A stretch of DNA of 16,152 bases, from positions 1 to 16,152 of the forward strand of contig JANYFS010000095.1 of the NCBI GenBank assembly GCA_025359705.1. Reading direction: 5' to 3'. The stretch comes from Deinococcales bacterium. Lineage in GTDB: Bacteria; Deinococcota; Deinococci; Deinococcales; Deinococcaceae. The position numbers were made by a program, and so were the translations under genes. Every line of letters begins with the position of its first letter. Position 1 is the first letter of the stretch. Shown in pieces: positions 1-6,773 of the stretch. The notes beneath the pieces were generated by a model. It made no database searches. It saw only the letters and a program-made list of their open reading frames with translations, and was not told the origin of the DNA.

Positions 1-1053
1 ACCGCTTTGTTGGTGATTGTCAGCGCCCTAAACCAGACAATGGGTACACCCCCTCGAGTGTTCCCTATTCCAACCGCAAACCCTATCGTAAAAACGGTCA
101 AACCCCCAACCAAAAATCAAATCAAATTCCCCGAAAAAATAACCCAGCTCGAGCAAATCTATGCACTAATTAAGCGCCGTTACGTCTATCCAGACACGCT
201 TTATCCCGAATCTGCCCCCGAAGGCCAAACCATTCGTACCCTCAACCATGACCAACTCTGGGAAAAAGGAAATTGGGACGAGGTGCGAGCCTTCACCCTA
301 AAGACCATTCAAAGCGCTCAAACCTCTGCTACTGCCGACGCTGCCCTCGAGGACATGTTGGCTTGGCTACGTGATGGACACAGTGTTTACCTGAATGCCT
401 CGAGTGTGAAAGAGGTGGAAGCCCGCTTTGGGCGCAGTTTGGTGTGCCTACCTGCACCAGCAGCCCAAACATCCTTATTGGGTTCCACCCGCACCTTGCA
501 AACACGGCTCGAGGGAAAAGTCGGGATCATTACCCTGCCCGACATCATTGGTTTTGACCGCACCTTTGGGGTACAAGCCGCCCTCGAGAAGTTGCGAAAG
601 CAAGGAGCCAAAGCCTTTGTCCTCGACCTTCGGGGCAACCCAGGCGGGCAACTGGTCGATATGATGGGCTTGGCGGGGCTTTTTCAAAGCGGCATCATTT
701 GGAAAGTTCATATGCGTGGCCTGCTGATTCCCATTCCCATTCCTGCCATTGGGGGTGCAGGCTATAAAGAACCACTTGCTATGGTGGTGGATCGCAATGT
801 CAACAGTGCTGCCGAAGGTTTGTCGGGTGGTTTGCAAGCGGTAGGGCGGGCCAAAATCTTTGGTGAAACCAGTGCGGGCAATGTGGAGGCAGTTTACCCC
901 TACTGTCTGTCCGAAGGAGCCTTGGCTTTTATCGCCAGCGGGCAGCTTGCTCCTTGGAAGGGTGCAACTTGGGAAGGGGTAGGCGTGGTTCCCGATGGTC
1001 AAGGGGGTTTGCCTGAAGCGGTGCAGTGGGCAGCCGCACAGGTCAAATCGTGA
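1..1053 (+). CDS. S41-family (C-terminal processing peptidase-like) protein, 5' end outside window
   Basis: The reading frame is open from base 1, so the true start lies upstream; the TTG at 7 is only the first in-window candidate. The first in-window residues (ALLVIVSAL) are hydrophobic and are followed by a Pro/Lys-rich stretch, like the end of a signal peptide or membrane anchor, so export is inferred. Family signs are LRDGHSVYL (about 370-395), GKVGIITLP (about 516-542), LDLRGNPGG (about 622-650), VDRNVNSAAEG (about 787-820, with the serine in the nucleophile position) and FGETSAGN (about 859-882). In CtpA-type proteases the last motif carries the general-base Lys; here that place is Asn, so activity would need a Ser/His-type arrangement or may be lost. 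Only about 60 residues separate DGHS from the catalytic core, too few for the usual PDZ domain. It could be a peptidase variant or a non-catalytic S41-fold protein. Confidence 0.8.
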   Translation, partial: TALLVIVSALNQTMGTPPRVFPIPTANPIVKTVKPPTKNQIKFPEKITQLEQIYALIKRRYVYPDTLYPESAPEGQTIRTLNHDQLWEKGNWDEVRAFTLKTIQSAQTSATADAALEDMLAWLRDGHSVYLNASSVKEVEARFGRSLVCLPAPAAQTSLLGSTRTLQTRLEGKVGIITLPDIIGFDRTFGVQAALEKLRKQGAKAFVLDLRGNPGGQLVDMMGLAGLFQSGIIWKVHMRGLLIPIPIPAIGGAGYKEPLAMVVDRNVNSAAEGLSGGLQAVGRAKIFGETSAGNVEAVYPYCLSEGALAFIASGQLAPWKGATWEGVGVVPDGQGGLPEAVQWAAAQVKS

Positions 1054-1125
1054 GGATTAAATAGTTAGAGCAGTTAAATATCTCAAATAAACCTTTCATT
1101 AAAGCTTTCTCATAAAGCAAATAAT

Positions 1126-1209
1126 GCCAACTTGAGCCTATACTAGACGGCAGTTACTGCATTGTTTTCACTCGAGAGAAGCCCAAAATAGCCACTTTGA
1201 GCCTAAACT
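1126..1209 (+). repeat. Imperfect 19-base direct repeat in the cold-shock gene leader region
   Basis: Two copies start at 1126 and 1191, 65 bases apart, and match at 16 of 19 positions around the core TTGAGCCTA-ACT. A shorter echo, CACTTTGAG, recurs at 1312-1320 just before the Shine-Dalgarno of the cold-shock gene. They could be protein-binding sites, since each copy also offers a weak -10-like hexamer. Role unknown. Confidence 0.5.
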
Positions 1210-1258
1210 TGTAATTCAATTTCCAATTACTTTAGCGGGTATCGGTCACAATAAAGGC

Positions 1259-1274
1259 CTTGCAAGAATGCAAG
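1259..1274 (+). promoter_or_regulatory. Hairpin in the cold-shock leader
   Basis: CTTGCA-AGAA-TGCAAG forms a 6-bp perfect stem with a 4-base loop, about 67 bases before the start codon. The heptamer GCATTCA follows at 1274 and again at 1296. Cold-shock mRNAs of other bacteria have long structured leaders that change fold with temperature, and this 287-base gap would suit one. That role is inferred from position only. No convincing -35/-10 pair was found in the gap. Confidence 0.35.
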
Positions 1275-1340
1275 CATTCAAAGCTGTGTCACGTGCATTC
1301 ATGTACAACATCACTTTGAGTTGGAAGGTAGGAGAACAAC

Positions 1341-1598
1341 ATGGTTGTAGGTCGCGTTAAGTGGTTCAATGCAGAAAAAGGATTTGGTTTCATCGAGCAT
1401 CCCGGTAACCCCGATGTGTTTGCTCATTATAGCGCCATTAAGTCGCAGGGCTTCCGTAAGCTCAACGAAGGCGACGAAGTCGAATTCGAAATCGAAGAAG
1501 GCCAACGCGGTAAAGGTCCCCAAGCTAAGAACATCACCGTAATCAAAGCTGCTCCTGAGACCGCCAGCAGCCGTCCCCAGCGCGATAACCGCTGGTAA
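1341..1598 (+). CDS. Cold-shock domain protein
   Basis: An 85-residue single-domain RNA/single-stranded-DNA chaperone of the CspA family, expected in the cytoplasm. The OB-fold motifs are clear: KWFNAEKGFGFI (residues 7-18, containing RNP1) and DVFAHYSAI (residues 25-33, containing RNP2). The length is slightly above the usual 65-70 because of a C-terminal extension rich in Ala, Ser, Arg and Gln. The start is well fixed by GGAG at 1331-1334, six bases before ATG. The gene stands alone, with a long leader upstream and a strong terminator downstream. The body (GDEVEFEIEEGQRGKGPQAKN) resembles Deinococcus cold-shock proteins as I know them, which is the main taxonomic hint. The gene contains no CTCGAG despite several Ile-Glu and Val-Glu pairs, presumably because it has no Leu-Glu. 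Confidence 0.96.
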   Translation: MVVGRVKWFNAEKGFGFIEHPGNPDVFAHYSAIKSQGFRKLNEGDEVEFEIEEGQRGKGPQAKNITVIKAAPETASSRPQRDNRW

Positions 1599-1614
1599 TC
1601 GAAAGATTATGTGC

Positions 1615-1646
1615 AAAAGAGGATTGCTTCGGCAGTCCTCTTTTTT
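1615..1646 (+). terminator. Rho-independent terminator of the cold-shock gene
   Basis: A 13-base-pair stem (1615-1627 with 1632-1644, one G-U pair) is closed by a UUCG tetraloop and runs into six T. It lies 17 bases after the stop codon. The A-run on the left arm could let it work on the opposite strand too, but no minus-strand gene ends here. Confidence 0.95.
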
Positions 1647-1915
1647 GTTGTCGGTTTTGCTATCTTTTTTGGCGCTCTGCGATCTATTCAGCTCAACTCG
1701 AGCGAAACTTAACTCGAGCGCTTAATCCCCAATTCATTATGCTCATTTAGGCCAATTTAAAGCCAAGCCAAAGCGATATTTACACACGTTTTGGCTACTT
1801 TTTTTGTTAAGATGGTCGCACCATTTCAGACCAAACCGCTATTTCTAGCACCCATTCCCTATTCGCATTCCTCCCCATCTTCGTTCCTCCCCATCCCTAC
1901 TTTCTCGAGGTGATC
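1647..1915 (+). other. Intergenic stretch and leader of the membrane-protein gene
   Basis: This part of the 317-base gap holds three CTCGAG sites (1697, 1713, 1904) and a T-rich run (about 1798-1808) followed by GTTAAGAT, which might hold a promoter. A TTTACA at 1779 is too far (23 bases) from TAAGAT at 1808 for a standard pair, so no promoter is called. The last site runs into GAGGTGATC, an unusually long match to the 16S rRNA 3' end, directly before ATG at 1916. Confidence 0.4.
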
Positions 1916-2980
1916 ATGCAAACTCAGTCCATTTCTTCCGTTGCTTCCAAAACCGGTCAACCCCGCGCCTCGAGGGTAGATAACATCCTTACCGTGGCGT
2001 TTGGTACTTGGCTGATGCTGGGCCTTTTTGTGGACGGTTTTTTTCACAACAGCCAGCACGTCAAGCTGGATAGTTTTTTTACCCCTTGGCACGCCATGCT
2101 CTATTCGGGGTATATGGCAGTCAGCCTATGGATGGCTTGGCAGGTCTTGCGAAACATTAAAGCAGGCTATGTGGGCTTTAAGGCCATTCCTGTGGGCTAT
2201 GAACTGGGTTTACTGGGTTCGGTTTTATTTGGGGTGGGCGGGTTACTGGATATGGGTTGGCATTTGGCTTGGGGCATCGAGCAAGAGGTCAATGCGCTGT
2301 ACAGCCCCACCCATTTGCTGCTGGCCTCGAGCGGGGTGCTGATCCTAACCACCCCCTTGCGCTCGGCTTGGAGTGGCGACCCTGTGGGGGTGCGCTCGAG
2401 CTGGCACACTTTTTTGCCCACGTTTTTATCGTTTTTGACCAGCCTCAGTTTTATCAGCTTTATTCAGCAGCAGTATTGGTCCATCGCCCAGATGGTTCAC
2501 CTTTATACCGGTGAACACTTGGGTAAACTGCTCAGCTTGTGTGGCATGATGTTCTCGAGCGTGATTATCTTTGGCGGCTTTTTATATCTGATCCGCCGCT
2601 GGATTTTGCCTTTTGGGGTGTTTACTTTGGTCTTGGGACTGAATACCACCCTGATGCTGGGCATGACCCAAGGTGAGCGTTTTAGCCAAGGCTATGTGCT
2701 GGCAGAGGTGGCAGTGGGCTTTGGGGCAGGTTTAATCTGTGATCTGCTTTACCAATGGCTCAGACCCTCGAGCGCTAATATCTCGAGCCTGCGTCTATGG
2801 GCCTTTTTAGCCCCCTTTACCTTGTGGTTGACCCACTTTGCCGCCGTGAAAATCACAGGATCATACCTGTACCTCACCCTCGAGATGTGGACAGGGGTCT
2901 GTGTCAGCACCGGTTTATTGGGATTAATGCTCAGTGTCCTGATGTTCCCACCCGCAATTCCCGCCCCAACAGCGGCATAA
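1916..2980 (+). CDS. Polytopic membrane protein of unknown function
   Basis: A 354-residue protein with about ten hydrophobic segments spread over its length after a polar N-terminus of about 22 residues. Conserved-looking polar residues sit at the ends of the first four helices: D40, H44, H48, D52, H59 (in FFTPWHAMLYSG), then D112, H116, E122, E124 and H133 (SPTHLLL). Such a His/acid cluster on one membrane face could bind a metal or haem, but this is inference. I recall FTPWHA-type membrane proteins as a conserved hypothetical family and do not know a function. ATG at 1916 was chosen over the in-frame GTG at 1910 because GTG overlaps the Shine-Dalgarno GAGGTGATC. The gene is monocistronic: there are gaps on both sides and a strong terminator 25 bases after its stop. 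Confidence 0.85.
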   Translation: MQTQSISSVASKTGQPRASRVDNILTVAFGTWLMLGLFVDGFFHNSQHVKLDSFFTPWHAMLYSGYMAVSLWMAWQVLRNIKAGYVGFKAIPVGYELGLLGSVLFGVGGLLDMGWHLAWGIEQEVNALYSPTHLLLASSGVLILTTPLRSAWSGDPVGVRSSWHTFLPTFLSFLTSLSFISFIQQQYWSIAQMVHLYTGEHLGKLLSLCGMMFSSVIIFGGFLYLIRRWILPFGVFTLVLGLNTTLMLGMTQGERFSQGYVLAEVAVGFGAGLICDLLYQWLRPSSANISSLRLWAFLAPFTLWLTHFAAVKITGSYLYLTLEMWTGVCVSTGLLGLMLSVLMFPPAIPAPTAA

Positions 2981-3004
2981 CCTTCACCACATCAACTCCA
3001 GCGC

Positions 3005-3041
3005 ATTCGGGACAGACCTTTGCACTGTCCCGAATTTTTTA
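3005..3041 (+). terminator. Rho-independent terminator after the membrane-protein gene
   Basis: A perfect stem ATTCGGGACAG / CTGTCCCGAAT (3005-3015 with 3025-3035) has a 9-base loop and is followed by a T-run. It separates the membrane-protein gene from the ABC importer operon. Confidence 0.93.
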
Positions 3042-3054
3042 TTCCAAAATTTCC

Positions 3055-3124
3055 ATAACTTTATGACCCCTATAACTTCATGACCCATAGGCTCGAGCTA
3101 CCCCTTTTTGACTTACCCCTTTTT
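3055..3124 (+). repeat. Two consecutive pairs of short direct repeats upstream of the ABC operon
   Basis: ATAACTTYATGACCC occurs at 3055-3069 and 3072-3086 (17-base spacing, one mismatch). TACCCCTTTTT occurs at 3099-3109 and 3114-3124 (15-base spacing, perfect). The second pair overlaps a possible -35 TTGACT (3108-3113), with GATGAT 17 bases on (3131-3136). Direct repeats at such spacing suggest tandem activator sites or slippage duplications. Confidence 0.5.
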
Positions 3125-3144
3125 AGCCTTGATGATTCTAGACA

Positions 3145-3190
3145 AGATTACAAAAAGAGTCATCTGAATAGATTACCATTTTTGTAATCT
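3145..3190 (+). promoter_or_regulatory. Operator-like inverted repeat upstream of the ABC operon
   Basis: AGATTAC appears at 3145 and again at 3170, and its complement GTAATCT at 3184-3190. The inner pair makes AGATTAC-N7-GTAATCT (3170-3190), a 21-base dyad typical in size for a dimeric repressor. The outer pair makes a perfect 12-base inverted repeat, AGATTACAAAAA / TTTTTGTAATCT. The outer repeat could instead fold as an RNA hairpin, but it is AU-rich and has no T-run, so a DNA operator is favoured. It lies 62 bases before the substrate-binding-protein start. Confidence 0.5.
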
Positions 3191-3252
3191 TTACAGCGGC
3201 GGTGTGCGATCTTGACCCTTCTTTCACGCCCTTCACCTTGAGGAGTTCCATA

Positions 3253-4269
3253 ATGCGAAGAACCATGTTCCATACCTTAACGATAACCCTTCTAACCAGC
3301 ATGGTCTTGATCCCCACAATATCCGCACTATCCACGGTATCCGCAGTATCCGCACAAAAAGCCACGGTAGTGCGGTTAGGCTACTTTCCCAACTTGACCC
3401 ATGCCGCAGCTTTGGTGGGTTTAGCCAAAAATTACTTTACCCAAGAGTTGGGCAGTGTTAAGCTCGAGGCCAAGAGTTTTGTTTCGGGAACCACGCTCAA
3501 TGAGGCTTTTGCAGCGGGTGAAATTGATATTGGCTATATTGGCCCAGGTCCTGCAATCAATGCCGCTGTACGCGGAATGCCGATCCAGATTATTGCAGGA
3601 GCTTCCAACGCAGGTGCAGTGTTGGTGGCTCGCAAAGGTGCGGGTATCTCGAGCTATAAAGATTTGGCGGGTAAAAAAGTGGCGGTTCCTTCCTTGGGCA
3701 ACACCCAAGATATTTCTTTGCGCCATATCCTCAAAGAGCAAGGGCTGCAATTGACCCAAGAGGGCGGTACGGTTGCTTTGGTGCCGATTGCCCCAGCCGA
3801 TGTTGCCACCGCTTTTGCCAGCAAGCAGCTCGATGCCGCTTTGGTTCCCGAACCTTGGGGAGCCGTACTCGAGCAACGTGGTGGAGTGATTATTGGAAAC
3901 GAAAAAACTATCTGGCGTGAGGGCAATTATCCAACGACGGTGGTGATTGTCAATACTAAATTTGCCGCCAATAATCCCGAGCTGGTCAAGGCGTTTCTCA
4001 AAGCCCATGTAAAATCGGTCAATTTTATTAACACCAATGGCCCCGCTGCCCAAGGCGTGATTGCAGCCAAGTTATTTGAGCTGACCAAACAAAAAATCGA
4101 ACCTTTGCAATTGCAACGTTCCTTAAAGCGTACGGTAATTACCACTAAATTCGACCTAGAAGCACTCAAGGAATATGGAGATCTGAATAAAGAAGCGGGT
4201 TTTATTCGCACTTTGCCCGATTTTAATCAATTGGTTAACCTAGAAGTGCTAAAATCAATCCAAAAATAA
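3253..4269 (+). CDS. ABC importer periplasmic substrate-binding protein (nitrate/sulfonate/taurine type)
   Basis: A 338-residue secreted binding protein that would deliver substrate to the permease and ATPase encoded just downstream. ATG at 3253 follows TTGAGGAG and opens a signal peptide (MRRTMFHTL, a hydrophobic core, then probable cleavage after AVSA). There is no lipobox Cys, so it should be soluble in the periplasm. Family hallmarks are VVRLGYFPNLTHAAALVGL at the mature N-terminus, AGEIDIGYIGPGPAINA, DLAGKKVAVPSLGNTQD and DAALVPEPWG, as in SsuA/NrtA/TauA relatives. I recall the GNTQD and EPWG forms from proteins annotated for aliphatic sulfonates, but specificity cannot be read from sequence. 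Alternatives are taurine, nitrate or a thiamine precursor. No sulfonate or nitrate catabolic gene lies nearby to decide. An in-frame GTG at 3202 was rejected because it has no ribosome site and would bury the signal peptide. Confidence 0.92.
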   Translation: MRRTMFHTLTITLLTSMVLIPTISALSTVSAVSAQKATVVRLGYFPNLTHAAALVGLAKNYFTQELGSVKLEAKSFVSGTTLNEAFAAGEIDIGYIGPGPAINAAVRGMPIQIIAGASNAGAVLVARKGAGISSYKDLAGKKVAVPSLGNTQDISLRHILKEQGLQLTQEGGTVALVPIAPADVATAFASKQLDAALVPEPWGAVLEQRGGVIIGNEKTIWREGNYPTTVVIVNTKFAANNPELVKAFLKAHVKSVNFINTNGPAAQGVIAAKLFELTKQKIEPLQLQRSLKRTVITTKFDLEALKEYGDLNKEAGFIRTLPDFNQLVNLEVLKSIQK

Positions 4270-4302
4270 GCACAGAATCAACGAGTATACCCAGAGGTGA
4301 AC

Positions 4303-5106
4303 ATGCAGCAAACTATCGGATCTGAACGTCAAGTTAAAAAACCCATTGCCTTATGGGTGTGGAACTTGGTGGGTTTATTTGTATTTTTGGGTCTTTGGTT
4401 TGTAGCTACCGACGTGCTTAAGCTCTATAAACCTTACGTTATACCCCCTATATTGGGCGAGCAGGGTATATTGATTGAATTTACCGATAATCCCGCAATG
4501 TGGAAATCGATTCCGCAGTCGATCATGCGAATTGCCATTGGGTATGGTACAGCAGTAGTTCTGGGATCTATTGTTGGAATTATTCTTTCGATCTCTACAG
4601 GCTTACGTGGAATCGTCGGCGGTTGGCTCACCGCCATTCAATCCGTTCCCTCGATTGCCTTCGTGCCGCTGGCGATCTTATGGTTTGGGTTGAATGAAAA
4701 AGCAGTGTACTTTGTGGTGATCCTCGAGGGTTTCATTCCTGTAGCCTTAGCTATTAGCTCGAGTTTAGCTAATGTTTCCCCTAGTTTGCGAATTGCAGGG
4801 CGTACATTAGGAGCCAAAGGGTTGGGACTCTATCTTAAAGTCTTGTTTCCTGCCAGTTTGCCCAATCTCACCACTGCCTTAAGAACCTCTTGGAGCTTTG
4901 CGTGGCGGGCGCTGATTGGCGGCGAGCTGCTCACCTCGAATCAAGGAATTGGACAATTGCTCGAGACGGGTCGGAATACCTCCAACTCGGCTCTGGTGAT
5001 TGCGACCATCTTTGTCATCGGCACTTTGGGTATTGTTATGGACAGTGTAATGCGCTCTTGGGAAACCACCATCCGCCGCAACTATGGACTCGAGGTGAAC
5101 GCATGA
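4303..5106 (+). CDS. ABC importer permease (SsuC/NrtB/TauC-like)
   Basis: A 267-residue inner-membrane permease of the binding-protein-dependent type with about six hydrophobic helices. The coupling (EAA-like) loop is visible as GRTLGAKGLGLYLKVLFPASLPNL, shown here in two parts: GRTLGAKGLGLY then LKVLFPASLPNL. It ends in the characteristic SWSFAWRALIGGELL that follows it in this family. ATG at 4303 is chosen over GTG at 4297 because AGAGGTGA (4294-4300) serves as its Shine-Dalgarno. It starts 33 bases after the binding-protein stop, and its last codons overlap the ATPase gene by ATGA, so the three genes are co-transcribed and translationally coupled. The first half uses few of the CTCGAG sites common elsewhere. 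Confidence 0.94.
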   Translation: MQQTIGSERQVKKPIALWVWNLVGLFVFLGLWFVATDVLKLYKPYVIPPILGEQGILIEFTDNPAMWKSIPQSIMRIAIGYGTAVVLGSIVGIILSISTGLRGIVGGWLTAIQSVPSIAFVPLAILWFGLNEKAVYFVVILEGFIPVALAISSSLANVSPSLRIAGRTLGAKGLGLYLKVLFPASLPNLTTALRTSWSFAWRALIGGELLTSNQGIGQLLETGRNTSNSALVIATIFVIGTLGIVMDSVMRSWETTIRRNYGLEVNA

Positions 5107-5861
5107 TTTCGACTCTGCTAAGATCAGAAGCAATGCCACAAGCGATACCGCGCAACTCAGAAATAATTTTGGAACTCAAACAAGTCTCCTACCGCTACCC
5201 CAGCGGTAAAGTGGCCCTCGAGCCACTGGATTTGTGCATTCATCGGGGTGAATTTCTGTGTGTGGTTGGCCCTTCTGGTTCGGGGAAATCCACCTTGCTC
5301 TCTTTGCTGGCGGGTTTTCTCAAATACCAAAGCGGCGAACTGCTGCTTTCGGGTCAGCGCTTGACCCACCCCAATATGGGCCAAACCTTGGTGCAGCAAG
5401 AACACGCTTTGTTTCCGTGGCGCACCGTGCTGGGCAACATCGAATTCGGTCTCGAGTTTGTATGGGGCAAAAAACGCCTAAACAAAACAGAACGCAAAAA
5501 TAAAGCACTCGAGGTATTGCGCTTGGTCGGTCTCGAGGAATTTGCTCAGCGCCGTGTCCATGAGCTGTCGGGTGGGCAACGCCAACGGGTCAGCATCGCT
5601 CGCGCCTTGGCCCTCGATCCCGAGTTACTTTTACTCGACGAACCCTTCTCGGCCCTAGATGTATCCACCCGCAACAAACTGGGCGAAGAACTGCTCGAGC
5701 TGTGGCGCAAAACCGGCAAAACCATCTTGTTTGTGACCCACAACCTAGACGAAGCCTTGCACTTGGGCCAGCAAATTTTGGCTCTCAAAGAAGGTAAAGT
5801 GGCGCTCGAGGGGCCAACCGAACAATTCACTTTGCAAGATTTGCAAGCCATGCTCGAGTGA
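5103..5861 (+). CDS. ABC importer ATPase (SsuB/NrtD/TauB-like)
   Basis: A 252-residue ATP-binding subunit that powers the importer at the cytoplasmic membrane face. All motifs are intact: Walker A GPSGSGKST (residues 56-64), a Q-loop in LVQQEHALFPWRTVLGNIEFG, signature LSGGQ (155-159), Walker B LLLLDEPF with D179/E180, and the switch His in VTHNLDEA (H213). The LFPWRTVLGNI form of the Q-loop region is typical of nitrate/sulfonate/taurine ATPases. The start is the ATG that overlaps the permease stop (ATGA), served by GAGGTGA (5092-5098), which is itself the end of a CTCGAG palindrome. The frame stays open upstream to about 4890, but that part is the permease in another frame. No rho-independent terminator is visible in the 68 bases before the convergent gene. 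Confidence 0.96.
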   Translation: MISTLLRSEAMPQAIPRNSEIILELKQVSYRYPSGKVALEPLDLCIHRGEFLCVVGPSGSGKSTLLSLLAGFLKYQSGELLLSGQRLTHPNMGQTLVQQEHALFPWRTVLGNIEFGLEFVWGKKRLNKTERKNKALEVLRLVGLEEFAQRRVHELSGGQRQRVSIARALALDPELLLLDEPFSALDVSTRNKLGEELLELWRKTGKTILFVTHNLDEALHLGQQILALKEGKVALEGPTEQFTLQDLQAMLE

Positions 5862-5869
5862 GAATTCTT

Positions 5870-5890
5870 AATCCGTTTGCCGTGATCCGT
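5870..5890. repeat. Degenerate copy of the GTGATCCGTTT repeat
   Basis: ATCCGTTTGCC is followed by GTGATCCGT, eight bases after the ATPase stop codon. The same words occur three times in tandem at 13805-13852, also just after a stop codon, which suggests a dispersed small repeat family. It abuts a CTCGAG at 5891. Confidence 0.4.
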
Positions 5891-5929
5891 CTCGAGCGTG
5901 GGGGTAAACATTTCAGGCAGATGAAACCC

Positions 5930-6274
5930 CTAATTCAACTTGCGAAATGGACACGGCTGCCCAATGCGGTTCGACCCCGTACAGCGAATATCCCCCCCTT
6001 GCAAAGCCAGCAATTGAGCGCTCGAGAGTAGATCGCCGCAGGCTTTGCACTTTTCTTTTTTGCCCTTCAAAGGTGGCTTTTCCACCTCGAGGACACTGCG
6101 GATTGGTCCATTTTGGGCTTGCTTTCCCAAATTTCCGCTTAAACCCCGCACCATCCGAAACCAATTTTGAGCTGTGTGCCAGCCCCGCTTTAGTCCAGGA
6201 AAAAAGAGCCGAAACCACCACAAAAATCCTGCTAAAACCAAAACGAACACCATAAAATAGACTAAATTTTCCAT
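5930..6274 (-). CDS. Small membrane-anchored protein with a four-Cys putative zinc ribbon
   Basis: A 114-residue protein not recognised as a named family. Residues 1-28 (MENLVYFMVFVLVLAGFLWW and on) form one transmembrane helix. A basic middle follows, then a C-terminal CKACGDLL segment and a later C-T-G and P-C-P pair. Four Cys in two pairs fit a small zinc-binding ribbon. The ATG at 6274 lies one base after the TAA stop of the upstream gene (TAAGATG), so translation is coupled. A longer frame open to 6346 overlaps that upstream gene and was not used. It converges on the ABC operon, with 68 bases between the two stops. A membrane-tethered regulatory or assembly role is possible but not shown. 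Confidence 0.7.
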   Translation of the reverse strand: MENLVYFMVFVLVLAGFLWWFRLFFPGLKRGWHTAQNWFRMVRGLSGNLGKQAQNGPIRSVLEVEKPPLKGKKEKCKACGDLLSSAQLLALQGGDIRCTGSNRIGQPCPFRKLN

Positions 6275-6275
6275 C

Positions 6276-6758
6276 TTAGTCGCCTGAATCCTGCTGTACA
6301 TCCAAACCAAAGCCCTCGAGTAAATGCTCCCGCACCTCGAGATCAAAACGCTCGAGCATTTGCCTTAACAAGGGGGTGTGTTCTTTCCAGCTTTCGGTGA
6401 GTACCGCCGAACTGCGGGCGCACAGCGCAAAGGTCCAAGCGCCACTGCGGTTAGGAACGGGTTGGATATAAAAACAGGTGTGGTGCATCTGACCATTCAG
6501 CAGATTGAGCTGCATCATGGCTTCGGCAACTTGGTCTTCCTCGAGGGTTTGGTTGAGTCTGGTGTGTACCCAGATTAAATACAAATCTTTCTGCAAATCT
6601 TTCTGCATACTGGTTTGTAAACTACTGCGCCCCAAACCCCGAAAATCCCAAGCCACTGCCCCCTGATACCAGTAAGGTTGACGTTGCCATTCGACCAATT
6701 GGCAAAAGGCCCATTCTAAAAGTTCATCCTCGTCCATTGTGTTATTTGTAGCATTCAT
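6276..6758 (-). CDS. Hypothetical cytoplasmic protein, first gene of a two-gene unit
   Basis: A 160-residue soluble protein with no recognised domain. It is acidic at its N-terminus (MDEDELLEW) and rich in Trp, Gln and Leu. It has no signal peptide or membrane helix. The segment KDLYLIWVHTRLNQTLEEDQVAEAMMQLNLL suggests mixed alpha/beta structure (described in parts: KDLYLIWVHTRLNQ, then EEDQVAEAMMQL). The ATG at 6758 has only a weak ribosome site (GAGC), and a TATACT box ends nine bases upstream, so it may be read from a very short leader. An alternative ATG at 6737 is in frame. CTCGAG occurs four times in the gene, so composition matches its neighbours. Coupling to the four-Cys membrane protein suggests the two act together. 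Confidence 0.65.
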   Translation of the reverse strand: MNATNNTMDEDELLEWAFCQLVEWQRQPYWYQGAVAWDFRGLGRSSLQTSMQKDLQKDLYLIWVHTRLNQTLEEDQVAEAMMQLNLLNGQMHHTCFYIQPVPNRSGAWTFALCARSSAVLTESWKEHTPLLRQMLERFDLEVREHLLEGFGLDVQQDSGD

Positions 6759-6767
6759 GTGCTGCTC

Positions 6768-6773
6768 AGTATA
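6768..6773 (-). promoter_or_regulatory. Candidate -10 box (TATACT) for the 6758-5930 unit
   Basis: TATACT on the minus strand sits nine bases before the ATG, which would give a leader of only a few bases. No -35 match is present at the usual distance. Deinococcota are known to use such -10 elements with leaderless mRNAs. The rest of the 241-base gap to 6999 is AT-rich, with TTGCATA twice (about 6850 and 6861), two CTCGAG sites, and no clear terminator for the antiporter. Confidence 0.4.

Noticed and set aside
3202..3252. GTG start 17 codons upstream for the binding protein
   Set aside because: It has no ribosome site, and it would place a polar stretch before the signal peptide that begins at ATG 3253.
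3874..4722. Longest stretch without CTCGAG (849 bases), considered as a sign of horizontal transfer
   Set aside because: With a mean spacing near 152 bases and over 100 gaps, a maximum of about 700-850 bases is expected by chance, and Leu-Glu is uncommon there.
4890..5102. In-frame upstream extension of the ATPase gene
   Set aside because: It overlaps the permease coding sequence; the ATGA overlap and GAGGTGA ribosome site fix the start at 5103.
5891..5929. Possible bidirectional terminator between the convergent genes
   Set aside because: The GGGGT / ACCCC arms pair only at their ends with a large internal mismatch and no T-run.
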